Notes under the pieces: model-generated | Told to the model about the DNA's origin: nothing | What the model saw: only the letters and a program-made list of their open reading frames with translations | Database searches by the model: none | Made by a program: the position numbers and the translations under genes | In this document: positions 34,066-46,179 of the stretch, piece by piece | How positions within the stretch are numbered: the stretch's first letter is position 1 | Layout of the letters: each line of letters starts with the position of its first letter | Assembly: GCA_012932865.1 (NCBI GenBank) | Contig: SAXG01000121.1 | Span: 1 to 64,000 of the forward strand | Direction of reading: 5' to 3' | From: Amylostereum areolatum | Lineage: Eukaryota; Basidiomycota; Agaricomycetes; Russulales; Stereaceae | Length of the DNA: 64,000 nucleotides

Positions 34066-36513
34066 TTATGCATACACATCGACGTCCGGGTCCTCCTCGA
34101 GGTATCCTATTTCTTTCTCCACGATCTCCAGCAGCCATTCCCATGTTATCTCGTAATTCCGGCTCTCCGTGGAGCTCGTCTGTACAACAGTCATGTTGCG
34201 GAGGTTGTGCGTAGTTTGGATCGTTTCTGATGCCTGACGAAGAGTTCGCATGCCCATTCTTATACCAATGTCTGACAAGATTGAACGTAGCGATTTGGAT
34301 GCGACCGTCGGCGCATCAGGATACGCCTTGTCGACGACCCACATGAAGAGCTTCAGGGTTTCGCGTTTATCACGGATGTCGGAGACTGCCACCTGTCCAA
34401 AGGAACTCGAGAATAGCTTATTCAGGCCATCCCTCTGTGCCTTGTTAGCCATCCTTTGGATCACGTTCCGAAGGACAGAATATGCCATGACCCAAGTGAG
34501 AGACTCTGCATCGTGTTCATGAGTATGCGTGACCGTCACTTGCTCAGCCGCAGTGTGTTGCTCGTTCCAGTCTATCGCTTCGAGAAGAGCTGTCGCCATG
34601 AACTGTACGTTTCCCTGGAATGCGTCAAGTTAGACCGCGAATCTTAACATACCTGTAAAGTCAACCCCGATTTAGCTTACCGTAAGGACAGCGCCCCTTT
34701 GTGATAAGAAGAAGGTCTTTGTACGCGTGTCACTTGTGCTATTGACTGGCCGTATGTAGCGGCCGTATCCGTGTGGAATTGACCCGACCTTCTCTGTGGT
34801 TACAATGGCAGCTGAGGACGGGTCGGCCCATGCAAAATCCAGATCCGAAAGAAAGCCCTCTTCGCCCTCGGGAGCGTTTTCGAAGTCCTCCGCTATGAAC
34901 ATATTTCCGGGGCTTAGATCGCGGTGAAGAACTCCTTTAGATCGAAGAACGTTGTAGCCTGGAGCAAAATGAAGGAACGACGTTGAGATTCATACTATAT
35001 CAATGCAAGCAGAATAACGCACCGTTTATCACGGCCCGGAGACCCTTCAAGAACTCAAGGTCGGACTTGTATGTCCAGAATGGACGTCCAACGCTCCCGA
35101 GTACCAGGCGATGAAGTATAGGGTCCCGATTCATAAGGCCGGTCGTGTTCCCCCTCAGAAGTGAGACATTTACCAACTGGCGATGGCCATCAACGTTTCT
35201 CGTAACGTCGCCACCGACGTCGGGCTTAGCCAGCCCAGGATGAGGGCCACCCACAAACTTGTAGAAGGATGATTCAGGGTTACGATGATCATCGCGCCAC
35301 GAAACCTTCAGAATCTTGACACCGCCCACTGGCACTCCTTCGCGATACTCCTTCACGTGCCAGACCTGGGTCCCACGTCCGAAGAGGGAAAGAGAGCTCC
35401 AGATCGGCTCTCCTATGGTATACCAACGGCGGTCATCGTCAGGGGTAATCGGGTCGATGATGTAGGAAGGGAATGTCTTCGAGTCATTCGCGGGTGTCAG
35501 TGAACGGAGGGTGACGGTCGGATCTTGACCAAGGTCCACATTGGAGAGGCGGTGGGTGAGGCTACGGACAACACGGATGAGAGTGTCTGTGTTGTCCCAT
35601 ATGTCAAATACAGGAGACACGGAAACGCCCGCCCGATCATACACCGCGAGACAAAATTTCTTCGAATATACAAGGAATGCCAAAGAGAAGAGTTGGAACG
35701 GGCGACACGAAAGATGAAGGCGTGCATAAGTAGCGGCTTGTACCAGAATCTCCGGTACGGGGGCTTTTCTCGCCTCCTCGACATCGACTTTGGGACCCCA
35801 CCTATATGTCGGTTTGAATTCACAGATGGCGTCCTGGTGGTGCCAGAGATCCGAATCGGAAGGGCTCAGCTGGAAGTCCGGGGTGAAGATAGGGAATCCG
35901 AAATTGTATTGCTTCTCTTGTTCCGCCTCGGAGGGGTCGAGGAGATTCTTAGTGTATCGGAGTTTTCGGAGAGGTCCGCTCGTGGGTGCGCCAGTTGGGC
36001 TAAAATCCTGGATATATTGAAAAATCGACTCCTGATAGCCACAGTCAGCCGCTTCGTCGAAGAGAAGGGATTTCGCCAACATACTACCAGGGTTTGGTAC
36101 GTCGCAAGGTCGTCACGACTTCCGAGTCTGTTCGTGTCGTTTGCTGTCGCCTCTTCCAGGGCCTGGATATCCACTTTCCTATCCCCCATGAGGGACTTCG
36201 CACACTCCGTGACGAAGCCGTCATCAACATCCGCAATTCGCACCAAGTCTAATGGCCATTGCGAGCCGTAGACTATGGCATCGGCCCGTGCGAGTTGTTT
36301 TCTGAAGAGTTTGTGTGATGCATATTCGTCCTCAGAGGTGAAAGTCTCCAGATTGTCTGCACGGCGAGGTGACGTGGCCGGTTTCAATCACAGGAACAGG
36401 CCGGAAGCCATTATGGTGAGAGTGCGTTGGATGAAAAATGAGGATATGGAATGACGTGAGAAGATAAAACACGCACCACTTTCGTCGTCTTCAAGTTCGT
36501 CGCAAGACGCCAT
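34066..36513 (-). CDS. FunK1-type fungal protein kinase
   Basis: FunK1 is an expanded kinase family of mushrooms and relatives, whose roles are largely unknown. The start is ATG 36513 (MASCDELEDDES). A roughly 110-nt intron then joins to DNLETFTSEDEYASHK. The N-terminal FunK1 region follows (FPIFTPDFQLSPSDSDLW; HHQDAICEFKPTYRWGP; APVPEILVQAATYARLHL; FSLAFLVYSKKFCLAVYDRA). The kinase core has a Gly-rich loop (LFGRGTQVWHVKEY), the VAIK-type lysine in GVKILKVSWRD, the catalytic loop VLHRDLSPGN, and a DLD in place of DFG (FLSDLDFAWADPSS). After the last introns comes GNVQFMATALLEA, then LTWVMAYSVLRNVI, and the end EEDPDVDVYA at 34066. The catalytic Asp and Asn are present, so it looks active. Total length, about 700 aa, suits the family. 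Not every intron was placed exactly. Confidence 0.88.
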
Positions 36514-37822
36514 AGAGGACTTGGCTTGGTGGTGTATGACAAGAAAAAGTACGACTGAAACGTGGCACAGCCGGGTTTCACACACAACGCGCAGTCCGGG
36601 GCACGAGGCGCGGGTCTTCGATATCTCCTGGACTGAGGCTGGAACGGTAGTCAGATAGACGGCAACGTACACCGGGCGGTCCCGTTACTTCATTCCTTTT
36701 GGGAACAGTGCACCAAAGCGCACCCAACCTTCGATCTTAAATTGAATGATCGCTGAGTCCAGGAGACCCAACATGAGGACTCCCGTCGGGAGCCCATCCA
36801 GCATGTGGTTTCGACCAACTGCGTTGACTGGACATAGCATGAAATCATGCCATGACCGCGTCCCCGCAGAAGAAATCGCACTTACCTTACCGCGAGGATG
36901 AGAACCCGGAAGCAGAGGAGCCCCGAAACAGCAGTCACCAAAGAGTACTGGCCCAAGCCCGAGAAGCCAGTCCAAGCCAGAGAAGCCAGAGAGGAGCGGC
37001 CAGAGCCAGAGAAAGCCCAAGAAAGCCAGAGAGAGCCAGAGAGAGCCAGAGAGAGCCAGAGAGAACCAGAGCCAGAGTACAGAGTCGTCCACGGACCACG
37101 GGGTTTGAAGGCTGGATCTTGAAGTTGAAGCCTAGAGAAGTTAGCGCGAAGCGGAAGCGATGTCCAATATGTACAGTGCAGTAATGCGTAACGTAACGTA
37201 CTGTAAGGTAAGAAGGCCGTCCGAGTCCAGAGTCCATGATATGTATCGTATGATCAAGCTGAACGTCCTCCCCCCTCCCCATGCACCATCAAGCAGCCTA
37301 CCCTCCTCCTCCAGAATACTGCTGACAAGGAGCCAGCAAAGAGCGACGACAAGGAAGACCCTGATGGGAAGGCCGCGCCTGTGACAAGGGGCACAAAGGA
37401 TACTTGAATACTTGAGTCAAGAGGAAGTAGAGCCAGACCGCGCCCATGGGAGAGTTGAAGCCGAGTCCGAAGGAAGAGCGCCGACCAAGGACAAGCGAGT
37501 CGAAGAGGGGGTGAAATGCGAGACTCCTCGGGAAATGAGGTGGAGATCCACGACTAGTAACGGTCGACGAAAGGTTGGTCCAGGTTGACAAGTCGTTGAA
37601 AGGTCGGAGTCGAGAAAGAATTGGCGGGTGCGGGTCCAAAGCAACGGGTCCACATGGAGCAGGTGACGGAAAGCGACGACGAAAGGAAAAGTCCGACAGA
37701 AGATAAGGAAAAAGAATATGAGCATGAAGATCCGCGGCCGATAATGAATGGTTGGAATAGAAAGGCTGGATGGCCGCCGAGAAACCTTGGGGGTTTGGGG
37801 GAGTGTCGACCTCGTCGAACAC
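36514..37822. other. Intergenic with purine-rich octamer repeats
   Basis: No convincing gene. It includes the repeat at 36955-37080. Open frames on both strands through the repeat are compositional. Confidence 0.45.
36955..37080 (+). repeat. AGAGAGCC-type purine-rich tandem repeat
   Basis: Variants of AGAGCCAG/AGAGAGCC recur over about 125 bp, with three or four consecutive near-perfect AGAGAGCC units at about 37025-37065. Both strands stay open through it (ESQREPER one way, LSGSLWLSLA the other). Confidence 0.85.
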
Positions 37823-40415
37823 CTAGAGAGAACAACGCCTACGCGCCGCCTCGCACCTCGCACTCATCCTGCACGCGCGCGCACTGGGCTTCACCATCTT
37901 GTGCGTCTGCAGGACCTCGCGCTCCATGCCCTGCGGCTTAACGTCGTCCACGTCGTTGAGGGTGAATAAAATAACTCCATTGGTCCTCCCAAGGAGCTCA
38001 TAGCGCTCCTTCAAGGTCTCCTGCTTCGCGTTCAAAATGTCCACGCCCGTGTACTTCGGGAGGGGCGTGATCTTGGGCACGACGGCGAGTTCTCCCTTGG
38101 GGACGATGGTATACTCGCCATTGGACAGGACGCGCCACTCGACGCCGGTGGCAGGCGGGAAGAGGTGTTCTGGCGAGCGAACCGCGAGCGTCCAGGGCTT
38201 GGCGCCGGCATCGACAGCGGCGACGCGCGTCTCTTGTTCGACGTCCTCGCACTCCTCCACGACGACCGTCGGCGTCTTGTATATGCATTCCCGCCGGAAG
38301 ATCGCGCGGCGGTAGCGGTCAATATCCGCCCACGATTCCTGGCGCGTGAAGCAGGTCGCGGGCGCGTGGTCCGCGTAGTCGTTGGGCATGTTGTCGGGGA
38401 AGACGTTGAAGGTCGGCGAGGAGGCCATGCTGGCCCAGAGGCGCCGGGGGACGGAGCGCACGGGGCGGACGGGCTCGACTGGGCGCGGACGGTAGCGAAG
38501 TTTCTTGAGGGGGAAGACGTCTTGGACGGGAGCTTTCTCCTCCTCAGTAACTTTGGGAACTTGCAGCTTGGCGGTGACAGTCTCGGGCTTCTCCTGGAGC
38601 TTGACGAAGGTGGTCGTGTTCTCGACCTTGTCCATCGTCTTCATCTGTTCGTCCTCGGCTGCGACCGCGGGTTTCGGGAGCTGGTCCTCCAACTTCGCGT
38701 GCGAGGAAGCTGACATAGATTGCTGGGCGTCGGCGAAGGCGGGAAGGAATCGGGCGGGAAGCCCTGGCTGGACGACGGATGGAACGGAAGTGGCAGAAAT
38801 GGGAGCACGAGTCAATGACCGCCCGCGCTCCTCGGAAGATGGTGTCCGCCTGGGAGTGATCCTAATCACTGCGCGCGTGCTTGAACGTATCCGACGTGTC
38901 TCCCTCGTCCGCCGGGTCGCAGTCGGTTCCTTCGCACTTGCATTCTTCTCTGCTAGTTCGATGTCCATGGGCAGCGCCGTTGCTTCGGCTTTCCGCATTG
39001 CCTACATCAAGGCGCGGTTAGAAACGTCAGTTGCAGAAAGAAAGGAAAACGTACCAGCATAGCCGCCTTCTTCGCCTTCCGCAACTTGACCTTCACCCAG
39101 TCAGTGCTAGCACCTGCTATGGACGGCTATACGAGCCTATCAACACGGCATTCAGGCAAACAAAAAAGGAAGGGAAACTCACATCATGGAGCCCCCAGCG
39201 GTAAACCATCTCAAACGCTTCTACCATCCTTAGACGGTTATCCAACAGTGGCGCACAAAGAACGTTGCTTCGCCTTCGAGGACGGACCATTGGGGACCAC
39301 ACGTCCCACTCCTCCGGTTCAAAGACTTGAACGACGGGAACGGGGAACCCGTTGTAGGACTCGATGATGGAAACAGATGCGTCGATGAGAACGGGTGGAG
39401 GAAAGTTATCGGGGACGGGCCGGAAAGATGAAGTTGGGGTAGTGACAAGTAGAGGAACGGTCTTGGGTTTGGACGTTCGACCTTTGAGTAGAGAACGCGG
39501 CGGGTTGTGGGAAGTGGACGGAGGGGTCTCAATGCGCCTGCGCTTGTTGTCCGAGACAGTGTAGTTCGCCTTTCCTTGGCCTTCTCGTCGGATCTCCGCA
39601 CGACCGATATCATCGCAGGAAGAATATGTTTTGTTCGTGGACGCGCGGACGCTGATGTCTGGAAAGGGAGGATGAGCGGGGAGAGCGCAGAGAGGAGGAG
39701 AGAAAGAACGCACCTGTAGGCGCATCCCCAGACTGGAAACTGGAATAACGGCACAGTTCGTCGTCGAACTGAACGTTTTTCTTTTTCTGCTCGCCGCCGG
39801 TGGTAGCATTATTGGTGGTGGGAATGGCGGAGATGGTGACAGGGGTGGCGACGACGAAGGCAGAGACGTTGTTTTGGGACGTCGTGGCTTTCTTTTGCTT
39901 TCTGGCTGGAGGTGCGAGACGACGACGTTTGTGGTGGCGGCGGGTGTTCTTGCCGTCAATTTCTGCCTCGACCTCTTGTCTTTCCTCGTCGGAATCGTCC
40001 TCGCGGGCGCGGACGCGCGACTGTTTTGGTTTTGTATATTTCTCGCCCATCTTCGGGCTTTGATCGTATGCTTTCACATCTGAAGGAGGAAGACTAGAGA
40101 TCAGCGGGAGCCCTAGAAAGAAAGGGTGGAAGGACGCACTTTCACTCATAGTAATATCAACATCAACATCTACGCACACTATCGTTTCAAAACAACGCTT
40201 GGGAGGGATAGGAGAACAAGCGACGTACCTTTCGTATCCTCAACACGCCCCTCTCCAACGCTCTCTCCAAAATCGCCTCTAACCCTACTCCCGATACTAC
40301 CATCCAGACGCCGACAGGCAGCGCTTTCAGACAGCACGGGGAAGGCTTCAACTCCGCTCCCCACCGACGCATAGCGCACAGAAAGATCGACAAACGCGTA
40401 AAGGCGATTGAACAT
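37823..40415 (-). CDS. Basic, probably nuclear protein of unknown function
   Basis: The start is ATG 40415 (MFNRLYAFVDLSVRYASVG). Exon 1 ends near 40232 and splices (GTACGT) to DVKAYDQSPKMGEKYTK near 40083. Further junctions are SGDAPT to DISVRAST, RWGLHD to AGASTDWVKV, and KKAAML to AMRKAEATAL. The last long exon ends at 37823, giving about 750 residues. The protein is rich in basic clusters that look like nuclear localisation signals (RRHHKRRRLAPPARKQKK; SDNKRRRIE). It also has conserved-looking ordered blocks (ESYNGFPVPVVQVFEPEEWD; VWSPMVRPRRRSNV; MVEAFEMVYRWGLHD; ETLKERYELLGRTNGVI). I do not recognise the family. A role with chromatin or transcription is only a guess from composition. The long first intron (about 150 nt) is the weakest point. 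Confidence 0.6.
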
Positions 40416-41462
40416 AGTAAAAGTGGTGGGTGTGGTGGGTAGGGGTGGTTAAGATCGAGGTGATAGGGAAATTAAGCGTGGGCAGGGTGGGCTTTAAGTA
40501 TAACACACGGACTGGTCCGAGACATGCTGGTCGCGTAACCCAGCGAAGGAGAACAGTGCTAAGTCAGTGGTCCATATTCAAACGGCGGCCAAATGAATGT
40601 GGTCGACATCGAAATCCACAGCGGTGGTCAAGGAGGGGAAACCTGGGGAAACCGTAAGGGACGACGTGCATAAAATGGAGACGTGTATTGGGAACGTGTG
40701 GTGACATGTACATCGGCGTCAGTACTGGTATACGAGACGGATATCCTAGGAGAATTCTGTGATCAGTAGAGCGGTGGTGAAAAGGTGAAACGGTGTACGC
40801 ACTCGCCGCCCGACATCTCCGTCCAGTCCAGACTCAAATCTCGTTTATTCCGGAACCAGTCCCCGCCCTCCCGAGCGGCCGGAAAACTATGAATGAGACG
40901 GTGAGCATGGTCGACGAAGGCGGGTGGAAGTTGGTAGTCTCCTCCAATTTTGACGCGCTTTGGTGAGAGGGGTCGTTAGGGAATTGCCGAGGCATTTCAC
41001 GTGACTTTTTCCATCTTTCTCGAGTGGAACTCTTCCTCTGCACCTCCATGTTTGCACTATAATGCTAATTAAAAAATCGAGGCCGGTGGGGAGTAGTAAA
41101 ATAAACCCCGTGAGCAATTTTCAGCCTTTTCACAGATGCTATGAACGAGCAGTTAGCAAGATGAACCTTTGCTAGGCCTTTGAGGTCGCCATTTGACCCA
41201 TTTGCCACCGTAGACGGCGAGTTTTCACTCCGGAAAAAAGGAGCAATTAGGGTTAGGTATACTGACTTCTCCGACGCTACGCTTTTGGTGTGTGAGACGT
41301 CCTGTGAGCGTCCATGGAACATACTCCGTCGATTCGAGCATGAGGGAAAGGCTCAGGCGTGGGAACTACCTACTCAAAGAGGGCGAAAGTCGCGACGAGG
41401 TTCACTTTAACGCCGACTTTAACGCCTACGGACCCCTCCCCGCCAACACATCAAATTTTGGG
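40416..41462. other. Gene-poor region upstream of the basic nuclear protein
   Basis: No gene was recognised. The sequence is less GC-rich than its surroundings. Open frames of under 90 codons lack motifs and splice partners. Confidence 0.45.
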
Positions 41463-41506
41463 GCAGACCTTACATACAGATCGACTGTCATCTGTGTAAG
41501 GTCTGC
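41463..41506. repeat. Imperfect 44-bp inverted repeat (hairpin)
   Basis: GCAGACCTTACA...CAGAT pairs with ATCTG...TGTAAGGTCTGC around an 8-base centre. The arms match at all positions except two extra bases in the left arm. It lies in an intergenic stretch with no gene. Confidence 0.85.
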
Positions 41507-42719
41507 TATAAGGAGACTAGGAAGTTGGGCCGCTGGGAGAGACCACGGCTTTTGTTTGCGCATGTTTGTGATCGATCCTCAATTTCAAGTTCGAGCTGGC
41601 TGCACAGCGACGAGCAGCGATAGTTTCTCGTAGCCAGACTTCAAACAGAGGATAAAGTCGTTCTGTTTGAGCAGCGACGGAACCGAGAATACCGTCTGAC
41701 AGCAGGTTATGATGCCTCCAATGCATCTAGGTATATTGTGCGTGAACTCTCTTGTTTTATGGAACTGGATATTGACCAGAAACACGGACCTCGTACCGTA
41801 ATCTCTATGCTTTCAACTGCAACTACGTATTCGCTTCAAGAATCGATGGGAGTGTCCTGCACACCCTGTCCTCGCGATCGGCGGCTCTCGGCCGTTAGAG
41901 GGGCTACACATCTACATATAACGTTTCCAGCCAGCTTCTCAAGTACTTACGGTGGTGTGTTCTTCCTGCACCAATGGAAACCCTTCCCCGCTGCTCGATG
42001 ATACAAGTTCAGCGCCCACCCGGTTTGGCCTCCAAGTGCTGGTCCGGGAGTCGATGTTGAACGACGAGAATGCCCTTCTTTTGCTGCTTCCTATCCCGCG
42101 CGACTGACCAGCGACGTTCTCAGGCTTCTTCCGACATGATACTATCCCGTTCAGCTCAGAACGATCTGCACGTCCATGCTTACCGCGGATCGTACACCGA
42201 AATCTTATTGACCTGGAGCGATTCAGACTGGGGCGTGGACCTAAGGTGTCTGGCTTCAAGGGCTAGAGCTTCATCCGGTTGTGGATTCTGATGTTCTGGT
42301 AAGTGGCCGTTCAACGTGTCTGGAAACTGTCTTGAGTTTGATGAACGGAGGCCTCGGGTTTCTTTATGAAAGGCCGGGTAGGTGCCGAGCCCGACTTCAC
42401 GCCCGTACCATGCGGCAGAACGTGCAAACCTTTTTGCTTGACAGTCCCCGTGGCTAGTTTTCGCGTTCCATTTGGCGCTCGCGGACGTGGGACGCATGGT
42501 GTCGCCATCACATGCAGTCGAGGCCGACGTTTTTGGTGTACTCGGTGCACTTTTCGAGCATCCCGCCAGCCCGCGTTGACCGCGATCGTGCCCTTCGTCC
42601 TGCACTTAGATCTCCCCTTCTCGCATATGCATGAAAATGGGCTTATATTCTCTTCTTTGAAATCGTGACAGTGCGGTGTTGGAGGGTGTCGAACGGGGCC
42701 AAGGTCTACCGAGGACGCG
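41507..42719. other. Intergenic upstream of the secreted-protein pair
   Basis: 1.2 kb without a supported gene. It includes the promoter of the first secreted cysteine-rich protein. Confidence 0.45.
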
Positions 42720-42727
42720 TATAAAAG
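42720..42727 (+). promoter_or_regulatory. TATA box TATAAAAG
   Basis: A consensus TATA box 50-57 bases upstream of the ATG at 42777 of a secreted-protein gene. Confidence 0.7.
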
Positions 42728-42776
42728 GTGAATGACGACGCGGCGAAAAGGCAGCCGCACAGAAATACGCTTCGAC

Positions 42777-43420
42777 ATGCGACTCTCATCCACATTCTCC
42801 GCTCTTTCCTGGACCGTCCTCGCTGCGTCGGTCCTCGTCATCACCGCAAGTCCCGTCGCTGTGCGTACCGCCCTCTAGTATCTATCCTATCTGACCGGCG
42901 CTGATTCATGCCCTCCAGGTTCCTTCAGAAGACACCACCCGGGAGAATGAGCTGGCTGGGACTGCTGACAGTGACGGCGAAGTGAGACATTTCTACCGCT
43001 TCCTTGCGTCCGTCATGCTGCTCTACTGACTCTCTGGCTCGTCACACCACGAAGGTTGCCAACTACTTGATCACTGAGAACGAATTCAGATATTGGCTCG
43101 CCAACACCGACGCGAACCTAACCTTCATCGGCGCTCCCTTCAACGCGCTCGCTCCGCGCTCCGCTCTGAACACCCAGGTCACCTACTGCAGCAGCAGGAT
43201 TGACAACCTCTGCGGAGGCGCCTGTACCGTTTACAACGGCGGGGCGACCTGCCTCAACGCCCCGAACACCAAGTGTCTTGCGGCCACGCACAACGTCGGA
43301 TTCTGCGACCGTGGCGGGTGCAAACATAGCTGCAACCAGCTTTCCACGTGCGGGACGCACTTGGACAGCGGTTTCTGCTACACTCCCGGCACCAAGTCCA
43401 TCCTCGTCGGGACTGCCTGA
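42777..43420 (+). CDS. Small secreted 10-cysteine protein, tandem copy A
   Basis: Exons 42777-42860, 42919-42981 and 43055-43420 give 170 aa. Exon 1 is almost exactly the signal peptide (MRLSSTFSALSWTVLAASVL followed by VITASPVA). Exon 2 is a short polar propeptide-like linker. Exon 3 is the mature domain: NYLITENEFRYWLANTDANL, then TFIGAPFNAL, then ten cysteines in TYCSSRIDNLCGGACTVY, ATCLNAPNTKCLAATH, VGFCDRGGCKHSCNQLSTCG and DSGFCYTPGTKS. Five disulfides are likely. I recall similar secreted proteins in agaricomycete genomes, with no known function. It could act in the wall or extracellular matrix or as an effector. Copy B at 44956 has the same exon lengths and all ten cysteines. A consensus TATA box lies just upstream. 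Confidence 0.85.
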
Positions 43421-44867
43421 TAGCAACGTAAGTACTCTGGTGCATACGATCGTCGATCCGAGGTTGAAGCTCGCTTATCACAGGCTATCGAAAAGGGTCC
43501 CTGTATCTGTAAAATATGTACTTCGCTGGGTCGCTTGAGGAGTTGAATGCGATATTGTTGCCGTCTGTTGGCCGTCAATCACTCGAAAAGTTGACCATGA
43601 AGACGCATAGGCCACAGCTAGATCGCAGCCCCTGAAATATACGGTCCTCCCTCGACCGTAGTAAGTAAGTAAAATAGAATCTTTCTTATACGTAGAGATC
43701 AGGCCACTCGCGTGCGCGTTCAAACGTTCACGGCTGGCAAGTAGCAGTGAGCACTGAGATCTCTCGTTTGAAAGAACACGCCCGGGAGCGCTGCGCGCCG
43801 ACTCCCGACGGTGTATTTGTTCGTGTTTTGTTTAGAGGGCGCCCAATCCGACGATTCGGACGAACGCCTAGTGCGGTCGCTCACGGTGAACGTTGAACCA
43901 CCGATCTCAAGCGCTGCTGTTTTCCTTGCTTCAAGTTATGCGATTGTCCGGCCCCCCGCCCTTTCGGACAATTCTTGCTCACCGGAATCATGATTCTACG
44001 AGACATGCAGGCAGGAACACTTGCCGACTGCCGTCGTTTCGAAACCTGCGACACACTGGACGCCGTGCTTTTGATCCAGGCCAGCGCAGTACTTATGAGT
44101 GTATAGTACGAAAGCATCTGATCCTCCTCTGTGAGTGAGGTTCCTCATCTATAGGACCGATTACTGACTAGAAACCCGGACTTGGATCCCACAACAGTTC
44201 CGCTACTGCGCTGATACGGTTTCGTGTCTCTGTCTGCCAGCGAGTCGCTCTGGAAGGGTGCTACCGTGACGTTATTGTAGGGCTGAGACTCACGGAACCA
44301 CCAGAATCGATCGTCATTCTCCATCATCTCCTTTGGAATCAGGTTGTCAATCAGCTCGTCCATGGCGTTTCAACCCGGCGCTCCAGGTCCTATTGAACAG
44401 TGCACCAAGGCTGAGATGTAAGCCGTGTTTGTGTCTCAAAACCATGGAAGATACTTCTCAGTGATCGTTTGAACATCTCTGTCGGGTAGGACATCCATAA
44501 AAATCCGGGATACCTTACCTCGCGCGCGTCGCACCCTCAACGACCGGCGGCATGTCCGCCATCCGTTCGCAGAGTATTCACTTCGAGCTGTTACTGGTTT
44601 CATCGGAACGTGGCGCTGATGTTTTGGTAGGCGACCATATACTGCCGCGTATGGAGATGGACTTGCTATGACTGGTTTACCTGGTGAAAAATTCCTTGGG
44701 CCAGTGTCTTTCTCAACCCTTCCCGCTGTTCGCCCTTGTGCCATGGTGACCCTCCTTGTCATCATATCAGATTTCTCCCTCGAAACCGTCACAGGACCAT
44801 GTTGAGGCGGCGCGCCCATGAAGTACGAGTAGATGGCTCGGAGCTGTGCACAGCTTTCCGGAAGACG
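43421..44867. other. Spacer between the two secreted-protein copies
   Basis: 1.4 kb without a supported gene. A minus-strand open frame at 44145-44363 starts MDELIDNLIPKEMMENDD and reads like protein, but no family or splice partner was found. Confidence 0.45.
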
Positions 44868-44880
44868 CATAAAAGGCGGG
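44868..44880 (+). promoter_or_regulatory. TATA-like element CATAAAAGGCGGG
   Basis: This lies 76-88 bases upstream of the ATG at 44956. It is identical over 13 bases to the element upstream of the hydrophobin (24105-24117). Confidence 0.65.
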
Positions 44881-44955
44881 AAGCGTACAGTCGAAGAGGT
44901 AAAGCCACATTCGACCCACGACATCTTACGACAATTCACGAAAACCCCTTCTACC

Positions 44956-45616
44956 ATGCAGTTCTCATCCCGCCTCTCCACTGTCTCTCTGACCATCCTT
45001 GCCGTGATGACCCTCGTCGTCACCGCGAGTCCCGCCGCGGTGCGTATACCCCCCACCCCCGCCGCCCTGCCCCGGGGCCATTCTCTCCAGGTCCAGGTGT
45101 ATTCATTTACTTTCCTAGGATTCTTCCGAGATTGTCAAGAGGAAGGCTGAGGTTGGTGACGGTGCCAACAACAGCAGTGAAGTGAGACCAGTCCCCGCTT
45201 GCTCTCAAACCCGTTGGCCCACTACTTTACTGACTGGTTGTAACGCCTAGGTTGCCAGCTACCTGGTCAGCGAGGACGAGTTCAGATATTGGCTCGCCAA
45301 TACCGATGCGAACCTCACCTTCATCGGCGCACCCATCAACGCACTTGCTTCGCGCGACGGTCAGAGTCTTACCACGGTCACCTACTGCGACAGTAGGGCC
45401 GCCAACGTCTGCGGAGGTACCTGCACCGTTCACACCACCGGCCCGATATGCCTCCACGCTCCCGGCACGCGGTGTCTCGCAGCCACGAGCAATGTCGGGT
45501 TCTGCGACCACAAGGGATGCGACGGCAGCTGCAACCAGCTCTCAACCTGCGGAACGCGCTTGGATGATGGCTTCTGCTATACGCCCGGAACCAAGTCTAT
45601 TTTCATCCAGGCCTAA
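44956..45616 (+). CDS. Small secreted 10-cysteine protein, tandem copy B
   Basis: Exons 44956-45039, 45119-45181 and 45251-45616 have the same lengths (84, 63 and 366 nt) and phases as copy A, giving 170 aa. The signal peptide is MQFSSRLSTVSLTILAVMTL followed by VVTASPAA. The linker exon has a possible KR processing site (DSSEIVKRKAE). The mature domain is SYLVSEDEFRYWLANTDANL, TFIGAPINAL, and ten cysteines in TYCDSRAANVCGGTCTVH, PICLHAPGTRCLAAT, VGFCDHKGCDGSCNQLSTCG and DDGFCYTPGTKS. The mature domains are strongly conserved between copies while introns and linkers have diverged. This suggests an older tandem duplication under purifying selection. Function is unknown. Confidence 0.85.
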
Positions 45617-46179
45617 TCGCGACGTAAGCAGCATACATGATCTAGACCGTCAGTTCTCAATACTGACTTTTGATTGTCAGGGAATTAGGCCGTCGCTTCT
45701 TGGGATGTTGAGAGAGATTGGCGTCCTTGATCTCACCAGACCTGCTTGGACCCCGCTACTTCACCTGAACGATCTTACCCCACAATCCTTTCCCTCACAC
45801 TCACTCCCCTTTATTTATTCTTCCTCTCGCGCTTCATAACACAGCGACACGGTTTATATCTTCTATGTATCTATTACTCGTGATAAGCACTCCCGACTTC
45901 ACTCGTTCCGCGACGAATCCGCGTTTCTGCCGGTGTTTGCCAAGTCGTCCCGGTAATACAACGGCCACTGAATAGGGTGAGATTACCCGTCTGGCACCTG
46001 TGAACTATGCCACGAAAATCGCTGCTTGGAGGTGCAGTAATTGATAGCATGAATCATTAACTAAGAATACACCTCGAACGAGTACAAAGGAAAGATAGAC
46101 GGATGAGAAATTGCAGACGGAATCACGGCTCAGATAAGTAAGTGTAAAAACGAAGCAACTGAAGAGAGCGTCCTCGGAA
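45617..46179. other. Intergenic between convergent genes
   Basis: This holds the 3' flanks of secreted protein B and an F-box gene. No gene was seen. Confidence 0.5.

Noticed and set aside
41247..41257. TTAGGGTTAGG, resembling a fungal telomere repeat
   Set aside because: Fewer than two full units, inside ordinary sequence. A chance match is likely.
44145..44363. Minus-strand frame starting MDELIDNLIPKEMMENDD
   Set aside because: It reads like protein, but no family, splice partner or promoter could be tied to it. It may be a gene fragment, but support is too weak to list as a gene.
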